NCBI GenBank assembly: GCA_902625845.1
Contig: CACOCT010000002.1
Span: 62,001-126,000 of the forward strand
DNA length: 64,000 nucleotides
Direction: 5' to 3'
From: an uncultured Prochlorococcus sp.
Lineage (GTDB): Bacteria > Cyanobacteriota > Cyanobacteriia > PCC-6307 > Cyanobiaceae
Part shown: piece by piece, positions 31,433 through 39,614 of the stretch
How positions within the stretch are numbered: the first letter of the stretch is position 1
How the letters are laid out: every line of letters starts with the position of its first letter
Program-made: the position numbers and the translations under genes
The notes under the pieces: model-generated
What the model saw: only the letters and a program-made list of their open reading frames with translations
What the model was told of the DNA's origin: nothing
The model's database searches: none

Positions 31433-32304
31433 TAGAGATTTGCTAATTCGTTTATTAGAGTTTTATTAAATTGATCAAATTCAATTAGAGAAGTTTTTGA
31501 ATCTGATCGTAAAATTTTTCTTGTATTAGGGTTAGGTAATAAACAATATGGAATTGGATTAAATTGATTTATTAAAGTAATATCCTCATATTTATCCCAT
31601 GATAATAAAGGTGTTTTTAATTTTTTTTGAAGATTATTTAAATAATCAAAACCTATAGAATCAGTTAGAGGATGATGCAAAATCAAAGAAGGTTTAATAT
31701 TAATTTCACTGTCAAGAATATTTTGAACAGCCCTAATTATGGGTTGCCATGATCCTATATATGGAAATAGTTTGACTTTTATACCTTGATCCCTAAGGCG
31801 CTTACAAATCCCAGGAATATCGTATCTTATATGTTTGCCAGGCAAAAGGAATAAAGGTACCAAATAAACAGACTTAGAATTCGTTTTTTGAGAATTATTA
31901 TTTGTTAAAATTTCTAACTCAATCTTTGAATTCCTTAGTTTCTTCAATTCTTTTAATAGTTTTATAATTTTAGGATTCACAGTGCCATTCTTGGACCCAT
32001 GAATAATTAATCTTAAATCTATACTTTTTGATACATAATTGCATTTTGGTATAAATTGAGACCTAAATAAATTACCTTTTATTTTATTAATCTTTAACAA
32101 ATTAACTATTTTAAGGAAGGTATGAACAGATCCAGAAAAAACTTTTCTAAAAGAAAAACTACAAGACCAAATTATTATTTTAGGAGTAAAATTAATACAT
32201 CTAATAATATACTTGAGAGAGATATTAGAGCAATGATTAAAGTAATAAAAATGCTTAAAGATGGTATAATAACTAGCTTGGGAGAGATAGGTCGTCAATA
32301 TCAT
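31432..32304 (-). CDS. CbiX/SirB-like sirohydrochlorin chelatase (N-terminal start uncertain)
   Basis: LRLIIHGSKNG..., YLVPLFLLPGKHIRYDIP; adjacent to cobA and nirA; first about 90 aa of the ORF are probably not coding. Confidence 0.75.
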   Translation of the reverse strand: MILTTYLSQASYYTIFKHFYYFNHCSNISLKYIIRCINFTPKIIIWSCSFSFRKVFSGSVHTFLKIVNLLKINKIKGNLFRSQFIPKCNYVSKSIDLRLIIHGSKNGTVNPKIIKLLKELKKLRNSKIELEILTNNNSQKTNSKSVYLVPLFLLPGKHIRYDIPGICKRLRDQGIKVKLFPYIGSWQPIIRAVQNILDSEINIKPSLILHHPLTDSIGFDYLNNLQKKLKTPLLSWDKYEDITLINQFNPIPYCLLPNPNTRKILRSDSKTSLIEFDQFNKTLINELANL

Positions 32305-32349
32305 TAAAGTAATTACTAAAATTTTTAATTTAAATATACAAAATATTAT

Positions 32350-32363
32350 GTATCAAGTAATAC
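32350..32363. promoter_or_regulatory. NtcA-type site GTA-N8-TAC
   Basis: GTATCAAGTAATAC read directly, between chelatase and nirA. Confidence 0.6.
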
Positions 32364-32396
32364 TAAATTAAATATCTAAAATATATTTGATATTTA

Positions 32397-32410
32397 GTAT
32401 TTATAGATAC
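32397..32410. promoter_or_regulatory. NtcA-type site GTA-N8-TAC
   Basis: GTATTTATAGATAC, about 21 bp upstream of a TATTAAT -10-like box before nirA. Confidence 0.65.
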
Positions 32411-32488
32411 AAATTGTATTCATCATTTAAGTATTAATAGATATCGATAATCTTTAAAAATTAATCAAATTAATTCTTTATTTAGACC

Positions 32489-34063
32489 ATGAAAACTTAT
32501 CTTGAAGGTAAAAAACTAAATAAAATAGAACAAAATAAAGCAAAAAAAGATGGCCTAAAAATTTTTAATGAGATTGAAAAATTTGCCGAGATTGGATGGG
32601 AAAATATGGATAAAACTGACTTAGAACTAAGGTTAAAGTGGTTCGGACTATTTTGGAGGCCCAAAACACCTGGTAAATTTATGCTCCGTTTAAGAGTGCC
32701 CAATGGAATCTTAAACTCCAACCAGTTAAAAGTAATTGCTTCTATTGTTTCTAGATATGGCGAAAATGGTCGTTGTGACATCACGACAAGACAAAATCTT
32801 CAGTTAAGAGGAGTTTTAATTAATGATTTCCCAGAAATAATTAAGAGATTAAAGAGAGTCGGTATATTTTCAACTCAATCTGGTTTCGACAATCCTAGGA
32901 ACATAACTGGTAACCCTTTAGCAGGCATTGATCCGAATGAAATAATTGATACACGACCTTACATCCAAAAATTAAATTCCTATCTGATAGGAGATGGATA
33001 TGGAAATGAAGACTTCTCCAATCTTCCAAGAAAGTGGAATACAGCAATTGCGGGTTCAACTGATAATTTTCTTCTTCATAATGACTTAGTATTTCTTCCC
33101 TCATATTTTAGAGGAAGTTTAGGATTTTCTATTTGGGTAGGAGGAATATTATCTTCAGTTCTTAATGCATATGCTGAGCCTCTTGATGTGTGGATTGAAG
33201 AACACCGAATATGTGAAATAACCTCTTCAATACTAAAAATATGGCGAAATAATGGTGAAAGATCTACAAGGCAGAAAGGAAGATTTAGAATTTACTTAAA
33301 CTCAATAGGAATAAATAATTTTCGAGACTTACTTGTGAATGAGATTGGATTTTTGCATCCTGATCCAGGCTCTCAGTTCATAGAAAAGCCTAGATCCCTC
33401 TACGGAATTCATCCACAAAAGCAAGAAAAAGAGTATTTTGCAGGGATACATATACCTGTTGGGAGATTAAATGCTGATGATTTATATGAATTTGCAGATA
33501 TAAGCGAAAATTTAGGTGATGGTGATATTCGATTAACAGAGGATCAAAATTTAATAATCTCAGGTATCCATGAAAAAAATATTCAACAATTTAAATTGCT
33601 TGATATCTTTAAAAAATTTTCATTAGAACCAGGTAAATTTTCTGCTGGAACAGTATCATGTACAGGTAATACTTACTGTAATTTTGCATTAACCAATACT
33701 AAAGATCAAGCAATTAAGATTTCTGAAGAGCTTGATAGGGAATTATCAGTACCAGAAGAATTAAAGATTCATTGGACAGGATGTCCAAATAGCTGTGGTC
33801 AAGCTTATATGGGGGCTATTGGTTTAACTGGTAAGAAAGCAAAGAATTCTAATGGTGAAATTATTGATGCTTACGATATAAGTCTTGGAGGAAGTCAAGG
33901 TGCAGTAAATAAAATCGCTGATCTTTACCTCAAAGCTGTTCCAATAAATAAACTAAAAATTACCCTGAAGAAAATCTTAATAGAACATTTTGATGCAGTT
34001 CCAAGAAACTCTCAGAAAGTTGAAAATAAACAAACTATCTATCTTAGTAATTTTAAAACCTAG
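32489..34063 (+). CDS. nirA: ferredoxin-nitrite reductase
   Basis: TRQNLQLRGV, CTGNTYCNFALTNTK, HWTGCPNSCGQAYMG siroheme/4Fe-4S motifs. Confidence 0.9.
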   Translation: MKTYLEGKKLNKIEQNKAKKDGLKIFNEIEKFAEIGWENMDKTDLELRLKWFGLFWRPKTPGKFMLRLRVPNGILNSNQLKVIASIVSRYGENGRCDITTRQNLQLRGVLINDFPEIIKRLKRVGIFSTQSGFDNPRNITGNPLAGIDPNEIIDTRPYIQKLNSYLIGDGYGNEDFSNLPRKWNTAIAGSTDNFLLHNDLVFLPSYFRGSLGFSIWVGGILSSVLNAYAEPLDVWIEEHRICEITSSILKIWRNNGERSTRQKGRFRIYLNSIGINNFRDLLVNEIGFLHPDPGSQFIEKPRSLYGIHPQKQEKEYFAGIHIPVGRLNADDLYEFADISENLGDGDIRLTEDQNLIISGIHEKNIQQFKLLDIFKKFSLEPGKFSAGTVSCTGNTYCNFALTNTKDQAIKISEELDRELSVPEELKIHWTGCPNSCGQAYMGAIGLTGKKAKNSNGEIIDAYDISLGGSQGAVNKIADLYLKAVPINKLKITLKKILIEHFDAVPRNSQKVENKQTIYLSNFKT

Positions 34064-34115
34064 TTAAATTTTTTAACTTGATAAAAATTACTTAAACTAA
34101 AAAATTTTTTTAATT

Positions 34116-34259
34116 ATGAATTCAAAAAATCAATCCAAAGATTTCTTTTCTAATTTTGTAAATTGGTTTGCATCTCTTGGGAATGACAAACCTGAAGAAA
34201 TCAAAGAAGAGGGCGGAAAAGATTTTATTTCTCGTCTTATTAATTCTTTTTCAAACTAA
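34116..34259 (+). CDS. small protein between nirA and focA (47 aa)
   Basis: MNSKNQSKDFFSNFVNWFASLGNDKPEEIKEEGGKDFISRLINSFSN; not in ORF track. Confidence 0.55.
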   Translation: MNSKNQSKDFFSNFVNWFASLGNDKPEEIKEEGGKDFISRLINSFSN

Positions 34260-35183
34260 TTGATTTTCACCATGAACTCTTCTTTATCACAAATGGATTA
34301 CGTTTTACCAAATGAATTAGTTGACGGAATGATTAAGGCAGGTGGTAAAAAATCGACAGTAAGTATTAAAAATCTTATTTTAAGAGGATTTTACTCAGGA
34401 GCAATATTAGGGCTAGCTACATGTTTAGCAATAACTATTGGTATTCAATCAAAAATGCCTTGGCTAGGATCTTTTATTTTCCCATTTGGTTTTGCAAGCA
34501 TTGTTTTATTTGGGATGGAACTTGTTACTGGCAATTTTGCATTATTACCTATGGCAACTTGGGCTGGGAGATGCAGTTGGAGGGCAACATTCAGGAATTG
34601 GACATGGGTCTGGATTGGGAATTTCCTGGGGACAGTCTTTGTCGCGGTACTTCTCTCTATAAGCCTTACAAGTGCAGGAACCGTTGCGCCACTCTCTGCT
34701 GCAGAAGGCGGAACAGGTTGGTCAGTTATTGCGGCAAAATTAATAGCAATTAATAAAGCAAATGTTGTGGTGAAATATCAATCTTTAGGGAGTACTGGTT
34801 TCTTTTTAGGAATATTGAGAGGCATAATTGCAAACTGGCTAGTTTGTTTAGGAGTCACTCTGGCTCTAGTTAGTAAAAGTGTGCCAGGAAAAATACTTGC
34901 ATGTTGGCTACCTATTACTGCTTTTCAAACAATGGGAATGGAACATATTGTCGTAAACATGTTTTTACACACTATTGGACCACTTTTAGGATCAGGAGTT
35001 TCATATACAAATGTCATATTTTGGAATTTCATTCCAGTTACTCTAGGAAATATGATTGGTGGAATGATTTTTATTGGAATGCTTTTTTACAGTACTTATA
35101 GAACACCTATGGGTAACGTTTTACCAAAGCAACATGATGAAAAATTAGAAAGAGAGTTATCAGCTGAATTAGGAGCAAGATAA
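34260..35183 (+). CDS. focA: formate/nitrite transporter family protein
   Basis: FNT channel signature: FGMELVTGNFALLPMATWAG, NWLVCLGV, MGMEHIVVNMF. Confidence 0.88.
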   Translation: MIFTMNSSLSQMDYVLPNELVDGMIKAGGKKSTVSIKNLILRGFYSGAILGLATCLAITIGIQSKMPWLGSFIFPFGFASIVLFGMELVTGNFALLPMATWAGRCSWRATFRNWTWVWIGNFLGTVFVAVLLSISLTSAGTVAPLSAAEGGTGWSVIAAKLIAINKANVVVKYQSLGSTGFFLGILRGIIANWLVCLGVTLALVSKSVPGKILACWLPITAFQTMGMEHIVVNMFLHTIGPLLGSGVSYTNVIFWNFIPVTLGNMIGGMIFIGMLFYSTYRTPMGNVLPKQHDEKLERELSAELGAR

Positions 35184-35184
35184 T

Positions 35185-35931
35185 TTGAATTCTTTGTTAA
35201 AAAATAGGGTAATTAAACCTATCTCTGAAACAGAAATTAAAGAGAGATTTAATAAAAAACTTATTCCTAAAGATCCTCAATGGCTTAAGTATGCCTACTC
35301 TAAAAATTTATCAAATGAATTCAAATTCTTAATATGCGAGAGACTTGGCTTCTTAGGGGCTGATGGTTGGATAATTCTTAGAGAACTAATAGAGGATTAT
35401 GGATATGAAGATGAAATTATTTATGGGATAGGACTTTGTCATCAAATTGAGGCCAAGGATTATTTGATTGATTTACTGAATTCAAGTAAAAACTTTAATT
35501 TGCCAATTCTTAAAGCATTAAATTGCTGGGGAGCCTTTATACCTAACTATCAATTAAAACTGATAATTAAAAATAAATCTGCTGATATAAGATTGGCAGG
35601 ATTAGATCTTGTAAACTTTAAATCATATTTATTAGATGATCACGAATTAATAGAAATATTGAATATTGTTTTAAGTGATTTTCGAGAAGAGATTATTATT
35701 AAATGTATAAGCATTCTTCAAAAAAGAAATTCAGATAAAATAATTGACCTAATCAGCAATCTAGTAATATCTCAATCAAAGAAATCTTCCTTCGCTGCTA
35801 TTAGAGCATTAGGCTCTATTGGGACAAAAAGGAGTTCTTATCAATTAAAAAAACTTTTAAATAAAATCAATGATAAAGAATTATTAGAATTTATAAAAAA
35901 GCAAATATCTTTTCAAGAAATATTCAATTAA
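35185..35931 (+). CDS. HEAT-repeat protein of nitrite cluster (NirX-like)
   Basis: HEAT-like helices, AAIRALGSIGTKRSSYQLKKLL; abuts focA. Confidence 0.6.
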   Translation: MNSLLKNRVIKPISETEIKERFNKKLIPKDPQWLKYAYSKNLSNEFKFLICERLGFLGADGWIILRELIEDYGYEDEIIYGIGLCHQIEAKDYLIDLLNSSKNFNLPILKALNCWGAFIPNYQLKLIIKNKSADIRLAGLDLVNFKSYLLDDHELIEILNIVLSDFREEIIIKCISILQKRNSDKIIDLISNLVISQSKKSSFAAIRALGSIGTKRSSYQLKKLLNKINDKELLEFIKKQISFQEIFN

Positions 35932-36000
35932 ATAAATACATAAAAGGAGATAAATTTTCCTAAGTTTAGATCGGATGTCAACTCGCAATATTCAAAAATA

Positions 36001-36044
36001 AAAACACATAATTACAAAGAGCTAAAAACACATAAAAAACACAT
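36001..36044. repeat. AAAACACAT iterons x3
   Basis: Copies at 36001, 36025, 36036 (last pair 11 bp apart), next to tRNA remnant at 36167. Confidence 0.65.
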
Positions 36045-36166
36045 TTTCGCCTAAAACCCTGACCTATTATGCTTACGTGTAAACGATGGAATTTACAAAA
36101 AACTCAGTTATAAGCACAAAAAAAACTCATATAATCGCATATGAGTTCTTGTGAATTTGACTAAAG

Positions 36167-36183
36167 ACTCCCCGGGCGGAATC
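36167..36183 (-). repeat. displaced tRNA-Asn 3'-end remnant (ACTCCCCGGGCGGAATC)
   Basis: Matches tRNA-Asn 3' end with one G missing; hairpin AACTCATAT...ATATGAGTT at 36124-36147. Confidence 0.75.
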
Positions 36184-36250
36184 ATAAAAAGTCCCAAATG
36201 CACTCGTATGAAAGGGTTGGGAAGGTTATTGAATGAGATATAAGATGATA

Positions 36251-36272
36251 CCCCTAACAAACCCCTAACAAA
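36251..36272. repeat. CCCCTAACAAA iteron pair, 11-bp spacing
   Basis: cccctaacaaacccctaacaaa; related single copy at 38446-38456. Confidence 0.75.
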
Positions 36273-36394
36273 ATTATTAAACCAATTAAATTGATCTTTA
36301 AATATTGAGCAAATATTTTTACTTTAAATATCCCCCTCAATCAATATTCTGAAAATAAAAATTAATATTAATCTTGGATTTATATATATATTTT

Positions 36395-36925
36395 CTAAAA
36401 ATCAAGATGTCTTTTATTAAATAAAACTCCAGGGAATTCACATCCATTACTTAAAGTCCAGAATCCTGAACCTGCTCTTACTAATCTAGGATTATTCCTA
36501 TATCCAAAATAATAAAGAGTTGAATCCATACCAACAAAAATTACTCTTCTTCTATAAGTAGTATTAATCTCATCTTTTTTTGGGAAAAAACCTCTAGCAG
36601 TTTCATTACCAAAGAAAGTTAATATTTGTTTTGATTGAGGATTAAAATTCTTATCTTCTCGTTTAAATTTCCACCATTTTGATCCATATCCCTGAGACTC
36701 TATCATTTCAATTTTACTTATAAAATTTCCATCAAAAAATAATTCTGCCTGTTTTGGCATACCTCTTGGAGTAATATATTTTATTTTAATTATCGCTTCA
36801 TCTATTAAATCGCTCTGCCAGATGCAACCATCATTGTTTGACTTTTTTTCAGATTTTACTTGACTCATAAAACAAATAAGTAAGCATATTATTAATTTTG
36901 GGATTAAATATTTATTCATAATCAT
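36395..36925 (-). CDS. secreted hypothetical protein
   Basis: Signal-like N-terminus; clean ORF overlapping the next gene. Confidence 0.65.
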   Translation of the reverse strand: MIMNKYLIPKLIICLLICFMSQVKSEKKSNNDGCIWQSDLIDEAIIKIKYITPRGMPKQAELFFDGNFISKIEMIESQGYGSKWWKFKREDKNFNPQSKQILTFFGNETARGFFPKKDEINTTYRRRVIFVGMDSTLYYFGYRNNPRLVRAGSGFWTLSNGCEFPGVLFNKRHLDF

Positions 36926-37316
36926 TAATTTTATCTATGAATTTACATTTATAATTCCCAATTTTTAAACCATAATAATTTTTTCTTACATAAAGCGGTA
37001 AGTAATCGAAATAAGGAGATCTAATATATGTAATTACATTTCTAGTAGTATTCCAACTTTGAGCAGTATTCCCTCTATCAATTAACGCATCAAATTCAAG
37101 TAATTCATTTCCTGTAGGAACTTTAATATATTCCAATTCGCTTCCCCAGTCTCTTGGGTCTTTCCTTAGTTTTGCTTCAGTAATAGAAATATTTCCTAAT
37201 TTAGGACAATGGTAATTATATGTGGGTAATTTAATTTCATGAGATTTAACTTTTTCTTGCAGAGATAAAATAATACCAAGAAAAATTATGCTTATTAACT
37301 TTATTTGATATGTCAC
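36912..37316 (-). CDS. secreted hypothetical protein, paralogue of 37942-38367
   Basis: MTYQIKLISIIFLGIILSLQEKVKSHEIKLPTYNYHCPKLGNISITEAKLRKDPRDWGSELEYI shared. Confidence 0.75.
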   Translation of the reverse strand: MTYQIKLISIIFLGIILSLQEKVKSHEIKLPTYNYHCPKLGNISITEAKLRKDPRDWGSELEYIKVPTGNELLEFDALIDRGNTAQSWNTTRNVITYIRSPYFDYLPLYVRKNYYGLKIGNYKCKFIDKINDYE

Positions 37317-37355
37317 AAAGCAGAGAGAGTACTTAATTGAATAACAATAGATATT

Positions 37356-37949
37356 TTATTTTTCCATTCGTCTGTAAATACTTGTTTTTGGAAACATATC
37401 TTTAATTCTCTTATCATATTCGCATCTTGAATCACAATTTAATATTACTTCCTCTTTCTCTTTTAACCTAAAAAGTTCTTGAGAAATTATCCCATCTATT
37501 TGAATAAGTCTCCTTCTTTTCAAATAAAAAGAACATCTTCCTTTCATCGGAGATCCTATATATTTTATTTGATTCTTGCATTCTCTGGATACCCATTTAT
37601 TAAATAAGTCCTGACTTTCATTCAGATCATTTTCAAGACTAGACATTCTTGAATAGTAAATATTTGAACTAAATTTCTCAAGATTCTCCATTGAAACAGA
37701 ATTAATTTTTTCTTCAATAATTTGATCAATCATTTTTTCTGCAATCATACCGCATGCAATTAATAGAGAAGTATTGCGAGGCAGTCTTTTTTTTAGACTA
37801 AGTTCATTATTCCTAGAAATACAATCATTTTGAAATTGATAAAGTGATTTACTATTTTCAGGTTCAGAAAAATAACTTAAATGAGCAATTATTTTTGAAT
37901 TAGAGGAGAATACTAAAATTACTCCAATATAAAAAAATAATTTATTCAT
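37356..37949 (-). CDS. secreted hypothetical protein
   Basis: Signal-like N-terminus; clean ORF. Confidence 0.65.
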   Translation of the reverse strand: MNKLFFYIGVILVFSSNSKIIAHLSYFSEPENSKSLYQFQNDCISRNNELSLKKRLPRNTSLLIACGMIAEKMIDQIIEEKINSVSMENLEKFSSNIYYSRMSSLENDLNESQDLFNKWVSRECKNQIKYIGSPMKGRCSFYLKRRRLIQIDGIISQELFRLKEKEEVILNCDSRCEYDKRIKDMFPKTSIYRRMEK

Positions 37950-38367
37950 GATAATTTATTGTTTCTATAAATTTGCAAGCATAAATCCCAGATTTCAAAC
38001 CATCATAATTTCTATGCACTTCAATCAAAAATTCATAATTTTTTTGATATGGATTAGATGGATTAGGAGATCGATAATATGTAATTATGCGCCAAGCAGT
38101 TATCCAAGACTGTGAAGCAATTCCTCTTTTTATCAAGGCATCAAATTCAAGATTGCGATTCCCTCTCGTAATCCTAATATATTCCAATTCGCTTCCCCAG
38201 TCTCTTGGGTCTTTCCTTAGTTTTGTTTCAGTAATGGAAACACTTCCCAATTTAGGACAATGGTAATTATGTGTAGGCAATTTAATTTCATGAGATCTAA
38301 CTTTTTCTTGTAAAGAAAAAATAATTCCAAGTAAAATTATGCTTATTAACTTTATTTGATATGTCAT
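37942..38367 (-). CDS. secreted hypothetical protein, paralogue of 36912-37316
   Basis: Near-identical first half to 36912-37316. Confidence 0.75.
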   Translation of the reverse strand: MTYQIKLISIILLGIIFSLQEKVRSHEIKLPTHNYHCPKLGSVSITETKLRKDPRDWGSELEYIRITRGNRNLEFDALIKRGIASQSWITAWRIITYYRSPNPSNPYQKNYEFLIEVHRNYDGLKSGIYACKFIETINYHE

Positions 38368-38580
38368 AAGGCAGAAATCGTACTTAATAGAATAAATTTC
38401 TTAGATATATCAATAGTTTTAAGAAAATTTTCAAAACCATAAACAAACCCCTAACATTTTTTTAAAAGTAGTGCATACTAGTGAAATGTTAGGGAAGTCT
38501 CTTATTCTCTTAAAACTCTGATATAACCATAAAAAAAGAGACTTGAGAAAGTCTCTGGAAGTGTTTGAAACTGTTATGAA

Positions 38581-38602
38581 ACTCCCCGGGCGATTTTCGA
38601 AC
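38581..38602 (-). repeat. displaced tRNA-Asn 3'-end (ACTCCCCGGGCGATTTTCGAAC)
   Basis: 22 bp matching tRNA-Asn 3' end with 3 mismatches; hairpin AGAGACTT...AAGTCTCT at 38538-38556. Confidence 0.85.
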
Positions 38603-38661
38603 AAGTCTCTAATGACTTGGTATGACTACTCTTGAACCCTTATTTATCAATATTTCCTGAA

Positions 38662-38683
38662 TTACACTAACTTTACACTAACT
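38662..38683. repeat. TTACACTAACT iteron pair, 11-bp spacing
   Basis: ttacactaactttacactaact. Confidence 0.85.
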
Positions 38684-38689
38684 ATTTTT

Positions 38690-39535
38690 TTATTTTTTAT
38701 TTGTTTTTTGTTTTTGTCTTGAATATTCAAGTTTTCTACATGCAAGACAATTACCTTTTAAATCTCTTAAACTATCGTGCCCATATTTACATTTTCTGCC
38801 TTTATAGAATTTTATATTTCTCCTCCTTGCTTCTGCAGGAGAAAGAGGCACTAATCTATTTTTTATTCGATATTCCTCCTCTTTAGACTTAAGAATATCT
38901 TTCTGTTTCCTTTCATATGCTCTCTTTTCCTTATCTCTTCTTTTTTTCTGTTGTTGATTTGTCTTTCTAGTTTCTCTTTTAACTCTTCTATACCAAGATG
39001 GTTCCCATATTACTTTTTTACCAGAATTATCATAATAATATCCAAGTTTTTTCCTAAGAAATCTTGAAGGACAACTTTTATATTTTTCGTAATCAATTGA
39101 ATATTCGGGAAGATGAGTCAACGGATAACCCATGCATCCACAAATACAAATTTCTCGAAAAGTACCCCTATTAATATTTGAATCCGTATAGTTTGCTTCT
39201 TGACTAGATCTATTATTACTCCTGCTTTGATTACTCCGATATGCTTCTTGATTAGATCTATTCTTATTCCACATTTCATGCCACCATGAACTAGACCAAT
39301 TCTGTTTTTGATTCGTCCCAGTTGCATCATTTGTTGTTGCATAACTGTTATCAAAGTTTGTTTTCTTTTTTTCATCACTTAAAATCGCCCATGCATTATT
39401 GATTAATTTCGTTTTCTCTTCATCTCCTCCAAGATCAGGATGATATCTTTTTATTTGTTGACGATATGCTTTTTTAATTTCTTCGAAGGAAGCATTCCTA
39501 TTTACACCAAGAATTTTGTAGGGATTATTTGTCAT
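38690..39535 (-). CDS. J-domain protein with C-terminal zinc-binding-type motif
   Basis: N-terminal [37 protein letters not shown] (HPD); C-terminal [23 protein letters not shown]. Confidence 0.8.
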   Translation of the reverse strand: MTNNPYKILGVNRNASFEEIKKAYRQQIKRYHPDLGGDEEKTKLINNAWAILSDEKKKTNFDNSYATTNDATGTNQKQNWSSSWWHEMWNKNRSNQEAYRSNQSRSNNRSSQEANYTDSNINRGTFREICICGCMGYPLTHLPEYSIDYEKYKSCPSRFLRKKLGYYYDNSGKKVIWEPSWYRRVKRETRKTNQQQKKRRDKEKRAYERKQKDILKSKEEEYRIKNRLVPLSPAEARRRNIKFYKGRKCKYGHDSLRDLKGNCLACRKLEYSRQKQKTNKK

Positions 39536-39575
39536 CTCTTTATCTAAAAAATCATGTCATTTAATACTTCTGAAA

Positions 39576-39607
39576 TTACACTAACTATTCTTAAACTTAC
39601 ACTAACT
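39576..39607. repeat. TTACACTAACT iteron pair, 21-bp spacing
   Basis: Copies at 39576-39586 and 39597-39607 between the J-domain gene and the T5orf172 gene. Confidence 0.85.
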
Positions 39608-39614
39608 ATTTCCA

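Noticed and set aside
34421-35101. Alternative-frame ORFs inside focA (34421-34753, 34901-35101)
   Set aside because: Overlap a well-supported FNT transporter in another frame.
39118-39378. 86-aa minus ORF inside the J-domain gene
   Set aside because: Alternative frame of a supported gene; low-complexity product.
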